The notes: generated by a model not told the origin, from the sequence alone. Positions 7,343 to 15,586 are shown, counted from the stretch's first letter. The stretch is DNA of 64,000 nucleotides from Thalassocella blandensis (GCA_902141825.1 CABFPG010000013.1:1-64000); one strand, 5' to 3'. Numbers and translations are program-made.

Positions 7343-7708
7343 ATGTTTAAATTCGGAATCTTTAGTATCTTGGTATTTTTCTCTCTATTTTCTTCAGCAG
7401 AAAACAATCATGATGGACTCGCTATTCGAAGTGATGAAAATATTAGAACCATACTAAGCAGCGTAAAGGAAAAAGTTTCTTCGGAATATAATGTAAGCCA
7501 CAAATATTCCTCAAACCTTTCAGGTGTTTTAATATTTAGTTTTACTATTTCGCAAAAGGGTGCTGTTAAAGATTTAAAATTAATTGAATCTTCAATTGAT
7601 GACAGTGGCTTTGAAAGCTTTATGCTGGCCGCGGTGAAAGCCGCTGATTTCGGAGAGCAACATGTAAAGCCTAGAAAAATAGTATATAAGTATAATTTCC
7701 AGTTTTAA
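7343..7708 (+). CDS. Exported small protein with a TonB C-terminal-like domain
   Basis: About 121 aa from ATG 7343, chosen because it opens a clear signal peptide (MFKFGIFSILVFFSLFSSA, cleavage before ENN). The mature C-terminus (GVLIFSFTISQKGAVKDLKL, then SSIDDSGFESFMLAAVKAAD and a final YKYNFQF strand) follows the beta-alpha-beta pattern of TonB C-terminal / AgmX-PglI-like domains. No transmembrane anchor or Pro-rich linker is present, so it is not a classical TonB. Probably periplasmic; function unknown. Confidence 0.6.
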   Translation: MFKFGIFSILVFFSLFSSAENNHDGLAIRSDENIRTILSSVKEKVSSEYNVSHKYSSNLSGVLIFSFTISQKGAVKDLKLIESSIDDSGFESFMLAAVKAADFGEQHVKPRKIVYKYNFQF

Positions 7709-7740
7709 ATTAAAGTTATAGTAACTGGTAATCTACCCAA

Positions 7741-7826
7741 TCTGCTAATTTCTACGTTCCGTCCTCGGCGAAATGGACAGTTTAACGAGTAGAAATTCCA
7801 TTGAACTCAATAAAAGAATTAGCAGA
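7741..7826. repeat. 15-bp inverted repeat whose right arm is split by an insertion
   Basis: The left arm TCTGCTAATTTCTAC (7741-7755) is the reverse complement of two separated right-arm pieces, GTAGAAATT (7789-7797) and AATTAGCAGA (7817-7826), which overlap in the repeat. The 19 bases between them are extra. This could be a non-canonical attC with the usual R'/L' and L''/R'' split, or an eroded element. Confidence 0.45.
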
Positions 7827-7835
7827 AACATACGG

Positions 7836-7880
7836 TCCTCTTGCCACGCACTTGTCCTTTAAGTGCTGGCCAAATTCTTC
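7836..7880 (+). repeat. Remnant of a long attC (left half)
   Basis: CCTCTTGCCACGCACTTG followed by AAGTGCTGGCCAAATTC corresponds to the left half of attC 7. No right core follows. It marks decay of the array at its distal end. Confidence 0.5.
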
Positions 7881-7928
7881 GAAACATACTCACAGTGTTA
7901 TTTATCGCAGATTAAAGGCAAATTTAAT

Positions 7929-8291
7929 ATGGAATTTCCATTGACTTCAGGTGGCAATAATTGCTTTCCTTTTGATATTGAAAATGCGGTTTGTCCTGTA
8001 TGTGGCGCGAACAAAATTGGCCTTGGGAATGAGTGTGCCTTCATTCACGGAGGGGCTTTAGTTTTAGACCCGGCAGATAAACGTAAGCTTATTCATTCAG
8101 ATAAAATCCATGGTTTTCTATTTTTCGACTGGAATGGATTAGAAGGACAAACCGTAGATTTTGAATTAGCTGTTGATGTTGAGAATGGGCAGTATACATT
8201 CAACTTCTGCTCTACCAAATGCATGAGAGCATTTCTTAATAAGTGCGTAGATCAGCTAGAAGAGAAAATAGAGGAAACCAAGAATCCATAG
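7929..8291 (+). CDS. Small cysteine-rich protein, possibly zinc-binding, end of the array
   Basis: About 120 aa from ATG 7929 (MEFPLTSGGNNC). A GTG at 7863 is in frame but lies within the attC remnant. It has a CPVCGANKIGLGNEC motif near the N-terminus and FCSTKCMRAFLNKC near the C-terminus, consistent with a treble-clef-type zinc site made from two CxxC-like pairs. The middle is beta-rich with the block HGFLFFDWNGLEGQ. It is not followed by a recognisable attC, so it may be the last cassette or the first native gene. Confidence 0.6.
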   Translation: MEFPLTSGGNNCFPFDIENAVCPVCGANKIGLGNECAFIHGGALVLDPADKRKLIHSDKIHGFLFFDWNGLEGQTVDFELAVDVENGQYTFNFCSTKCMRAFLNKCVDQLEEKIEETKNP

Positions 8292-8449
8292 TAAAGCACT
8301 CACCTGACTCTGAGCACAATTTTTTTTGAAGGAACGCTGTGGCACTGTAAAATAAGTATACTCCAACGAAAACGCAACAACACAAACACTGCTTTTTGTA
8401 CGCTCTCTTACTAACAACCGTTCACGAACTTTCCCGAAGACAAGCTTAC

Positions 8450-9586
8450 TCATGCATTTTTTGCGGACATATGGACCATTAATTCAATGTGAGGCGTTTG
8501 TGGAAACTGATCCAGGGCTTGAACTTCACGCACTTTATATCCCTCTTCCTGAAACTGTTTGACATCGCGTACTAGCGTCATCAAATCACAGGCGATGTAG
8601 AAAATATGACTGAATTTATTTTTTTTGCGAAACATTTTCGCCTTGTTTTTTAATCCGTCTCGCGGGGGGTCTAAGACTAAGATGTCGGGCTTGTTGAGCT
8701 CGCGATAAATGGCTTCAAATGCAGTATCCAAAAATAAATTTTGTTTGAAACTGGTCACCTTCGGCAAGTTTAGGGCATCCAATTGCAGCAACGCTTCCTC
8801 CACTGCCTCCACCGCCAGTATCTCCTCAAAGCCCTGCTCCGCTATCACCTGAGTTAAATTGCCAGACCCGCAAAATAGTTCCAGTACACGTGCAGATTTA
8901 TCCAAAGGCTCAAGTTTTTTCGCAAGCCAGGATTTCATTGCGGTATTTTGTTCATCATTCGCCTGCCGGAAAGGCAGCCGCTGGTTAACACTCACTTCAC
9001 CTATTGCCAGGGAATCATCAATATCCAAGGTTGTCCATAATTGCTTCCTGGTCGGCTTCCAGGTCGGATTCGGCAACTGCTGGAGCAAGTTCTGTAAGGT
9101 TGCCGCATTGGGGTCACTCAGCACCATACACTGTGAAATCGCGGCAAGGCTGTTACTTTTCGCACCGACAAAACCGAGTTGCTGACCATCCGTTTTGAAT
9201 TGCGCGCGATTGCGATAATGAAAATGTTTTGACGAAGGTAAGATATCGTTAACCTGTTTTACCCCAATGCGAGCGAACGCCTGCTGAACCCGTTGCTGCT
9301 TGGCGTCTAACTGTGCCGTATATGACACAAACTGCCAGGGACACGCGCCACAGGACGACTCGCTCACGCCGTGATGTGGACAGGGCGCCTCTACGCGATG
9401 AGGGGAAGCAAGCAGCAATTCACACAATTGTGCAATCGCCACATTCCCCTTGTTGTCGGTTATGCGGAATCTCCCCTTTTCACCAGGCCAAACCCCACCT
9501 ACAAACACCGTTCGTCCATCGGGATGCTTCACCACACCTCGACCGTCACTCGCCACATCAACCACTGTGGCTTCAAAATCTGCCAT
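8450..9586 (-). CDS. TRAM-domain RNA (uracil-5-)-methyltransferase, TrmA/RlmC/RlmD family
   Basis: 378 aa. N-terminal TRAM-like domain (residues 1-58, ATVVDVASDGRGVVKHPDGR). An iron-sulfur cysteine set follows: C69, CGACPW (two cysteines) and C155 (SQCMVLSD). The SAM-binding fold begins at LELFCGSGNLTQ, followed by DPPRDG and the catalytic-cysteine block YIACDLMTLVRD. These proteins methylate C5 of uridine in 23S rRNA or tRNA using SAM. The iron-sulfur cysteines point to the RlmC/RlmD side rather than TrmA; the exact target base cannot be read from sequence. It is transcribed divergently from 9714 across a 127-bp gap. Confidence 0.88.
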   Translation of the reverse strand: MADFEATVVDVASDGRGVVKHPDGRTVFVGGVWPGEKGRFRITDNKGNVAIAQLCELLLASPHRVEAPCPHHGVSESSCGACPWQFVSYTAQLDAKQQRVQQAFARIGVKQVNDILPSSKHFHYRNRAQFKTDGQQLGFVGAKSNSLAAISQCMVLSDPNAATLQNLLQQLPNPTWKPTRKQLWTTLDIDDSLAIGEVSVNQRLPFRQANDEQNTAMKSWLAKKLEPLDKSARVLELFCGSGNLTQVIAEQGFEEILAVEAVEEALLQLDALNLPKVTSFKQNLFLDTAFEAIYRELNKPDILVLDPPRDGLKNKAKMFRKKNKFSHIFYIACDLMTLVRDVKQFQEEGYKVREVQALDQFPQTPHIELMVHMSAKNA

Positions 9587-9713
9587 AAAGTGAACCTTTT
9601 TCTTGAATGGTGCGAATTATGAAGCAGACGGTGATGAATGGGAACTTGTTGAGGATTCAGAAATCCCCTAGGGTAGAGAAAATCACTGCGAAACAATGTA
9701 AAAGGCTGACGAC

Positions 9714-10691
9714 ATGGGATTATTAGTAGAAGGTAAGTGGCAAGATCGCTGGTACGACACGAAATCCAGCAAAGGACGCTTCGAACGTTCACAATCACAG
9801 TTTCGCCACTGGGTGACACGTGACGGCAGCGCTGGCCCAAGCGGCAGTGCGGGGTTTAAGGCTGAAGCAGGGCGCTACCACCTCTATGTATCGCTGGCTT
9901 GCCCCTGGGCGAACCGGGCACTGATTTTTCGCCAACTTAAAGGATTGGAAGATATGATCAGTATTTCAGTGGTTCACTGGCTGATGGCGGAGAATGGCTG
10001 GACTTTTGCTCAAGGCCCAGGTGTTATCTCGGACCCAATTCACCAGGCCAATTTTTTCCACGAGATATACACCGCTGCAGACCCGCAATACAGTGGACGC
10101 GTGACCGTGCCAGTGCTTTGGGATAAGCAACAGTCAACCATCGTCTCAAATGAATCCGCAGACATCATTCGCATGTTCAATTCCGCGTTCGATGATATTG
10201 GCGCAACAGCAGGAGATTATTATCCAACGGCCCTACAAAACGACATTGATGAGATAAATGATCGCATCTACAACACGGTTAACAATGGTGTATATAAAGC
10301 CGGCTTTGCAACAAGTCAGGAGGCGTATGAGGAAGCCTACACCCCGCTGTTTGAAACGCTGGATTGGATTGATGCTCGCCTGGCAAAACAACGCTATTTA
10401 TGCGGCTCGCAATTAACAGAAGCGGATTGGCGACTTTTTACCACCCTGGTTCGTTTTGACGCGGTGTACTATGGTCATTTCAAATGCAACAAAAAACGCA
10501 TTGCAGACTACCCACATCTTTGGCCATACACCCGAGAACTCTACCAGTATCCAGGCGTGGCCAAGACCATCAATCTCATGCATATTAAGCACCACTACTA
10601 CGCTAGCCACGGCACCATTAATCCTACTGGCGTAGTGCCTTTGGGTCCAGACATTGACTTCATGCAAGCACACAATCGCGAGCAGCTGTAG
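9714..10691 (+). CDS. yqjG: Glutathionyl-hydroquinone reductase (Xi-class GST)
   Basis: 325 aa, the usual length. The N-terminal thioredoxin fold carries the class motif SLACPWANR with the catalytic cysteine at residue 63; the C-terminal part is the all-helical GST domain (GSQLTEADWRLFTTLVRFD, YPHLWPYTREL). The enzyme reduces glutathionyl-hydroquinones to free hydroquinones with glutathione and is cytoplasmic. The start lies directly after the RNA methyltransferase promoter region. It converges with the membrane-protein gene at 10762. Confidence 0.93.
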   Translation: MGLLVEGKWQDRWYDTKSSKGRFERSQSQFRHWVTRDGSAGPSGSAGFKAEAGRYHLYVSLACPWANRALIFRQLKGLEDMISISVVHWLMAENGWTFAQGPGVISDPIHQANFFHEIYTAADPQYSGRVTVPVLWDKQQSTIVSNESADIIRMFNSAFDDIGATAGDYYPTALQNDIDEINDRIYNTVNNGVYKAGFATSQEAYEEAYTPLFETLDWIDARLAKQRYLCGSQLTEADWRLFTTLVRFDAVYYGHFKCNKKRIADYPHLWPYTRELYQYPGVAKTINLMHIKHHYYASHGTINPTGVVPLGPDIDFMQAHNREQL

Positions 10692-10761
10692 CCTGGCAAT
10701 TAACATTCACACTGCTTTGCATAGCCTCGTCTTATTTTTTCGCTGTCGAAATACTGCGACG

Positions 10762-11772
10762 CTAATGCAGAGCGTCAAAAGACGCTTTTGGCAAACGGGA
10801 CTTGAAGGTAAAATCTATCTGGTCTGGATCATCACACCCCACCAGAAACCATCGCTCTCCCGCAAGATCCGATGTTTTACTGAGGCGAAATTCACAGCCG
10901 TTTTTCGCTTTTACATGCAGCTCACCTTGGATGCTGACATACTCTCCAAAGTGATTGGTAAAACTGCTCGCTCCCAACGCGACACCAGTTTTCCTGCGAG
11001 TGTTTAACTGCTGTCGAAACAGAGGATCAAACACAGTGCCTCCGTTATCCTGCTCAGTTTTTTCAAAAGAATCCACAATCATTGCAGGTCCCTCAGAAAA
11101 TGCAGTCGATGTCCCATCTTGACTGCGCGCCTCTAACATTAATTCCTGTGCAGTGATGAATGAAGAGTTCGAAGATGTTAACGGTTGCTCAGGTTCGCTT
11201 GGCTTTTTTATTGTTGCCCCATGCCGCGTTTGCGGTATCTCAATTTGCGATCGATGCTTCTGTGACTCTGTCGTATCAGACGTCTCTGAGCTCCCGACAC
11301 GCGGGTTTACGAATTTAACGATTACTGTAGTCGTCACCCGAGTGTCCGACTTTTCCGTTAGATTTTCGATGGCAAAACGCACATCACTTGCTGATTTCGA
11401 CGTATGTTGCTGAAGAGAATACACAAGCACAACGATGACCGTCATCACCCCCAGCAATTCCTGAATAAAATCATGTATCCATGAACCTGCCCAAGGTAAA
11501 TTCGACTCAATTTTTTCTCCTTCCGCGAGTTCTTCACCAACAGTGACTGCCATAATGCTCAATCCAAAAATTATAGGCGGCCATAGCAAAAACCAACTGT
11601 GCCGAAATAGCCCCAACTCGATACTGGAAAAGATTTTTGATACACGCAGCGTCAAAAGTTTCAATGCTTTAACGATTATTTTTACCGGCGCTTTTTCAAT
11701 GAGATCCTGAGATGCAGGCTTGCCGACAGCGATGACACGATTCGATGTTGATCGTAAATAGACATTCACCAC
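10762..11772 (-). CDS. Membrane protein of unknown function with a Ser/Thr-rich linker
   Basis: 336 aa. Residues about 58-78 (SWFLLWPPIIFGLSIMAV) and 103-123 (FIQELLGVMTVIVVLVYSL) should span the membrane. The middle (residues 150-230) is a low-complexity Ser/Thr/Glu linker. The last 90 residues form a compact beta-rich domain (ASSFTNHFGEYVSIQGELHV, ERWFLVGCDDPDQ). No family recognised. Its first codons overlap the upstream sequence of the divergent GIY-YIG gene, so an internal start such as one near residue 40 is possible. Confidence 0.6.
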   Translation of the reverse strand: MVNVYLRSTSNRVIAVGKPASQDLIEKAPVKIIVKALKLLTLRVSKIFSSIELGLFRHSWFLLWPPIIFGLSIMAVTVGEELAEGEKIESNLPWAGSWIHDFIQELLGVMTVIVVLVYSLQQHTSKSASDVRFAIENLTEKSDTRVTTTVIVKFVNPRVGSSETSDTTESQKHRSQIEIPQTRHGATIKKPSEPEQPLTSSNSSFITAQELMLEARSQDGTSTAFSEGPAMIVDSFEKTEQDNGGTVFDPLFRQQLNTRRKTGVALGASSFTNHFGEYVSIQGELHVKAKNGCEFRLSKTSDLAGERWFLVGCDDPDQIDFTFKSRLPKASFDALH

Positions 11773-11834
11773 AATCCGAATTATGGTATGTAGATGTCTC
11801 CCGCTCTTGTTTTATGATTTTAGGAATAGAAAGA

Positions 11835-12104
11835 ATGGCATGGTTTATTTACATGCTTCAATGCAATGATGACAGCCTTTATACAGGTGTCACAACGGAT
11901 ATTGATCGCCGTGTAGCAGAACACAACCAAGCAAAGCTCGGTGCGAAATATACGCGTGCTCGTCGCCCTGTAAGGCTAGTGTATGCAGAACCCTGTGAAA
12001 ATCGATCTCTGGCGTGCCAACGCGAGTACGAAATCAAGCAACTAACACGTCAACAAAAGCTCCGGCTGATTGCTGGTTTTGTCAACTCAGGCATCGACAG
12101 CTGA
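11835..12104 (+). CDS. GIY-YIG domain protein, YhbQ/UPF0213 type
   Basis: 89 aa from ATG 11835 (MAWFIYMLQCNDDSLYTG). The GIY-YIG signature appears as FIYML ... LYTGVT; the catalytic Arg is in DIDRRVAEHN, and the family block GAKYTRARRPVRLVY and terminal KQLTRQQKLRLI are present. These small proteins are single-domain nucleases related to UvrC and SLX1. Their role is poorly defined, with links to DNA repair. An upstream in-frame ATG at 11745 would add 30 residues not typical of the family. Confidence 0.88.
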   Translation: MAWFIYMLQCNDDSLYTGVTTDIDRRVAEHNQAKLGAKYTRARRPVRLVYAEPCENRSLACQREYEIKQLTRQQKLRLIAGFVNSGIDS

Positions 12105-12287
12105 TGATTGCGCGCTCGGATCTTTCTTTATCGGATCTTTCTTTAAACGGTACAAATAAAAGCGACTCGTAACGCCACATTTGCGAGCGTTGTGGAAGCG
12201 ATTACTGATACTTGATTGGTTTACTTGTAAGCGTATTGTGTGTCCACAACAGCAACACTGAAATAAACGAGTGCAACGGCAATACAC
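12087..12287 (-). CDS. Possible small Cys-rich protein
   Basis: 66 codons from a GTG at 12287. The translation YCRCTRLFQCCCCGHTI followed by RFHNARKCGVTSRFYLY has cysteines and His spaced as in a small zinc ribbon, which is why I list it. Its C-terminal KKDPIKKDP comes from a perfect 15-bp tandem duplication at 12116-12145. It overlaps the end of the GIY-YIG gene by 18 bases and lies just downstream of the GGA-rich transcript on the same strand. No family is recognised and no clear Shine-Dalgarno is seen. Confidence 0.25.
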   Translation of the reverse strand: MYCRCTRLFQCCCCGHTIRLQVNQSSISNRFHNARKCGVTSRFYLYRLKKDPIKKDPSAQSSAVDA

Positions 12288-12319
12288 ACTGTTGCATATT
12301 TGAAATTGAAACTTAAGCC

Positions 12320-13875
12320 TATAGTGTAATTCCCACTACGCGTCCTGCACTTCCTGCATCAGTGCGTCCAGCACTGTTCCTTTGACAAACGCTGTGAATC
12401 ACGTCCTCGATTCCAGTTTCCATGTTTGAATTTCCTACGCGGGGCTCCGCCCGCCGACATCCTGGTAATACAACTACACTTAGGCTTAAAGTCAGTGGCA
12501 AAGTTATTCCATACTTTGCATACATTTTGCTCGTCCTCGAACACTCTTATGCACATCCTGTACATACCTTGAGCTTTGTTCCTATACCTCTCCCAACATT
12601 TCCATGTTTTGCCTGGCTTAGTCCTCAAGCCCTTCCCTCTATGCATTATGCATTCATCCTTCACATCCGTGCGATTGCAATTCCTGTTCGACGCATTGTT
12701 ATACGCATTTTCCCAGGTTCAGGTGTAATCCTACTGATTTCGTCATCATGTTATTCCGCCGCCCTTTCTCAACTTCTCCCTGGTATAACATCCCTGCGGT
12801 TTATTCACATCCCCTGTGCAGTACTATTCAAACCGTTTGGGTTTGAGTAACGCTGCGCTTCCTTTGCTGTTTCTGGTTTCTTTCCTGTATTAACATGAAT
12901 TGGAGTGCACCCGTATTGCTCCTCTCAATCTTTCGCCAGTCCTCATGTCTTGGCTTATTTCGGATTTTTCCTTCATCCGAACGCTTACCCCGTTACTCTG
13001 CTGATATGCAGCTGGTATGCGTTTTTTGCCTGCTTAAAAAAACAGATCCATGTTTGACTTCCTGTAGGCATTTTCCTGGGCAATACTTTGCCTCTGTCTC
13101 AATTCCGTTTGTCAGCACAATGTGCGATCCCCACTGCATTCTGCTGTTTCATCCCTTGCTCTCGTCCATAAGCGCTGTTCGAACTTCCTTTTGCATTGGC
13201 TATATTCTCTTACTTGAGCGAATCATTCCTTGCCGTTTAGCGTGGGTCGTCCTTTCCTATGCATTCCTATGCTTTGCTTTCCCTTTCTTTGCGCTCCCTA
13301 TCGCTACACTCCTTTGCTGCTTTACTTTTCCTTGTTTTTCTTGCTTCGTTCTTTTCACATGTCCCTGTGAGCACTCGCCTTGCCTTACGATTTCCTGTTG
13401 CAGCATTTGCCTTTTTCGATCATTCCATGTCTTTGCTTTACGTCCTTGTGGTGGCTTTAGACGGTTCCTTTTGTTTCTTTTAGTCCTTTTGTTTCTTCTA
13501 GTCCTTCTGGTCCTTCTGTTTCTGCAGCTCCGTGGCTCTTCGCCTTTCTCCCTTTCCTGATTTCCACTTTTCGAGTTCCATTTTCTCGCGCTGTATTCCT
13601 GGTGCGCTTAACACTTCCTTTCCCTTCGGTTTACAGCGTCTTGCAACGTCCTGTTGCCAGCTTCCTTTCATATCCTTTGGTCTTCCTTAACTCTTCCTTT
13701 GCTCTTCCTTAGCATTTCCTTGCATTTAGCCTGCTCCTTGCGGCTTCCTTCATTCGGATTCTGTTCCTTGAATCTCCCCCCATTTTTATTCTTGCTCGTC
13801 CGTTTTACGCGGCTGACTCTTCGTAGCACTTGCCGTAGTGCTTGGCATCCATGTACTCATCCGCTTTGAATACAC
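12320..13875 (-). ncRNA. Putative giant CsrA/RsmA-sponge RNA: array of GGA-loop hairpins
   Basis: About 1.55 kb without a credible gene. Hand count gives about 80 GGA on the minus strand, near 24 expected by chance, and about 4 on the plus strand. Many GGAs sit in loops of perfect hairpins. Plus-strand arms and loop: 12361-12375 AGTGC(GTCCA)GCACT; 12439-12454 GCGGG arms; 12498-12519 7-bp arms GCAAAGT; 12550-12564 TGCACA(TCC); 12595-12608 AACAT(TTCC); 12615-12631 GGCTT arms; 12806-12818 CACA(TCCCC); 12959-12981 7-bp arms TTCGGAT; 13040-13055 AAACA(GATCCA); 13261-13272 GCAT(TCCT); 13355-13370 TCACA(TGTCCC); 13643-13657 GCAAC(GTCCT); 13700-13714 TGCT arms; 13757-13774 GATTC arms. On the minus strand, the 12550 and 13643 hairpins read GUACAGGAUGU and ACAGGACGU, near the CsrA-binding consensus. 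CsrB/RsmZ RNAs share this design but are about 100-400 nt. Ends and expression are inferred. Confidence 0.72.
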
Positions 13876-13945
13876 ATAAAACACAGCCGATTTACAAACC
13901 CTCAAAAAATAATCCATATTTTTTTGTAAGCTCGAGATGGCTACA
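13876..13945 (-). promoter_or_regulatory. Candidate promoter and GacA-box half-site for the GGA RNA
   Basis: On the minus strand a half-site CTTACA (13925-13930; the GacA/UvrY box is TGTAAG-N6-CTTACA) lies next to a CTCGAG palindrome. Further downstream are TTGAGG and TTTTAT, about 18 bases apart, which could be a weak -35/-10 pair giving a start near 13870. The half-site would be about 55-60 bases upstream of that start, like the activating site of rsmY/rsmZ promoters. Only one half-site matches, so this is tentative. Confidence 0.3.
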
Positions 13946-14472
13946 CAACATACAGAATTGTTTTTTGCGTGCAGTCAAAAAATGAAATTAGCAAGTAATT
14001 GTGACAGTTAGTTGACGTTCAAAATACAGTCACTATCGTTTATCAATACACGGCCTAGGCTTTTACTTTTTTTCGCTTTTGCTTGCTATTAGCTTCTTCG
14101 CTATACGCAGCCTGAAAACATTGTCTTCACTGAGCGCTTGAAAACAGCATTACCATGACGAGCACTCAACAAAATTTCCTCACCCTAAACCGGCAGACTT
14201 ATCCAAATTAATGCAAACATACTACGTGGGCTAACATGAACCTAAGCTTAACGTTTCCTTAATGGTTAAACTTTTGTCAGTTGACGCGGCTTGTTGGCAT
14301 GTACTTACCAGCTGCTAATTTTCTGAATTCGCGAACAGGGGAAAGTGTAGAGGAGGAAGCTCATCACGAAAACCGATGAACCTGACCAGAATTTTGTGCA
14401 ATTGGACACGTTTTACGGCAGCCTTAACATTAGACGCCAAAAAGATTAACAAAAAACACGAGAAGCACAAAA
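13946..14472. other. Gene-free stretch between the GGA RNA and the XRE regulator
   Basis: No ORF with coding character on either strand. It contains a T/C-rich run near 14060-14090 and an AT-rich segment. It may hold upstream control sequences for the minus-strand RNA; I see no complete operator or RNA gene. Confidence 0.4.
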
Positions 14473-14499
14473 GATGGTCAGCATTGCGCTCCGACCATC
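14473..14499 (-). terminator. Rho-independent terminator of the XRE regulator
   Basis: Read on the minus strand, GATGGTC (14499-14493) pairs with GACCATC (14479-14473), followed by TTTTGTG. It lies 19 bases after the stop of the regulator gene. Confidence 0.6.
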
Positions 14500-14517
14500 C
14501 ATAAGCTAACGCAGGCT

Positions 14518-15399
14518 TTACAATTTAACGTTTACGCTATCAGGAAAATCTTTGATCGCTTCATAAAAGCCTTCAACGATGGGAGTTAGTGCATTCATTT
14601 TTTCCTCCCCAATATCTTCAACAATTCGTTGAATAATTTCTATACGGCCATTTTGCATGGTTCGGATTTTCATGTAGTGAGTATTAACCAACACGTGAAA
14701 TGGGTTAATACCGAGACATATGCAATATCGGGCCGCGATAAAGATATTGTATTTTGGCCGGTTAGCTGCCTTTTCATATTCCTGATAGGTGCACGGAGCT
14801 ACCTCCATGGTTTCCGCAACGAAATCCTGAGAATAGTCAAAGTGTTCACGCGCAGCCTTAATTCCCAGACTGGTAGCAAGATAAATATCATTTAGATTTT
14901 CATCTAAAGCCAAATCAAAAATGTCTTTCGTTACGCCCGAAGGGGAAATGTTTATCTCAGACAATTCATTGGTAAAACACAGCAGCACCCGGCATAACTT
15001 TTCAAAGTATTCATCGGTTAGCAGGTTGGCAAAAAACCAGATACGATTAAAACTTTCAAAAAACTTTGGCAGAGGCAAGTACTCGGCATACTTGGTTCCA
15101 AACAATAAATAAAATATGGGCATTCCACATTTGAGCGCCATACGGTGCGACACATCAAGACGAATTGATTCGCTGCCGGATTCATACTTTTTATATTGCG
15201 AAAGTGACACATCGAGAATTCCAGCAAAACGGCTTTGCGACATCCCCATGCTTTTGCGAAAGCGGCTTAAATTAGCAGCCACTTTAACTCGCGCCTCTTT
15301 GTCGTGAGCGGACAGGCCGAGCTTTCGAGGGTTTGGAGAAATTTCAGGGTGACGACTAAAAAACTCTCTGACAGGTAGATAATATTTTTGTTTATTCAC
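14518..15399 (-). CDS. XRE-family transcriptional regulator with two HTH-like domains
   Basis: About 293 aa from GTG 15399, chosen because AGGGAA lies 8 bases upstream and the product begins VNKQKYYLPVREFF; a longer ORF to 15501 lacks such a site. Residues about 40-95 form an HTH_XRE domain (LSRFRKSMGMSQSRFAGILD, then SLSQYKKYESG). A second similar unit lies near 175-225 (AREHFDYSQDFVAETMEVAP, TYQEYEKAANRP). The middle is aromatic-rich. It should bind DNA in the cytoplasm; target unknown. It lies alone on the minus strand directly upstream of the GGA-rich RNA, also minus strand, which makes a regulatory link worth testing. Confidence 0.8.
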   Translation of the reverse strand: MNKQKYYLPVREFFSRHPEISPNPRKLGLSAHDKEARVKVAANLSRFRKSMGMSQSRFAGILDVSLSQYKKYESGSESIRLDVSHRMALKCGMPIFYLLFGTKYAEYLPLPKFFESFNRIWFFANLLTDEYFEKLCRVLLCFTNELSEINISPSGVTKDIFDLALDENLNDIYLATSLGIKAAREHFDYSQDFVAETMEVAPCTYQEYEKAANRPKYNIFIAARYCICLGINPFHVLVNTHYMKIRTMQNGRIEIIQRIVEDIGEEKMNALTPIVEGFYEAIKDFPDSVNVKL

Positions 15400-15586
15400 G
15401 TTAACATTCCCTATTAGAACATACTTCGAAATGGCAACAGTTTGCGAATAGCACTTCCAACTCAATAAACGCGTTGAGTGAAAAACACGTGTGCAAAGCA
15501 AGGGAATTTGACTGAGCCCTAATGTTGTTTGAATTAATCCATTAGCAGTATCAGTACAGACGTTCGAGCTAGGTTTTCACCCAGGC

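Noticed and set aside
1-8291. Integron integrase or attI inside the window
   Set aside because: No tyrosine recombinase ORF is present; it should be left of position 1.
8859-9622. Plus-strand ORFs over the RNA methyltransferase
   Set aside because: Shadows of a well-supported minus-strand gene with intact motifs.
12319-12664. Two minus-strand ORFs (68 and 101 codons) in the GGA region
   Set aside because: Random-looking composition; the many AGGAA elements look like Shine-Dalgarno sequences but recur every 8-20 bases without start codons.
12895-13560. 221-codon plus-strand ORF
   Set aside because: Its Cys/Phe/Leu/Ser-rich translation follows from the pyrimidine bias of the GGA-rich region; no domain, no Shine-Dalgarno, and hairpins run through it.
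12320-13875. CRISPR array or simple minisatellite
   Set aside because: There is no fixed unit length or conserved repeat; only the GGA core and hairpin form recur, with different stems.
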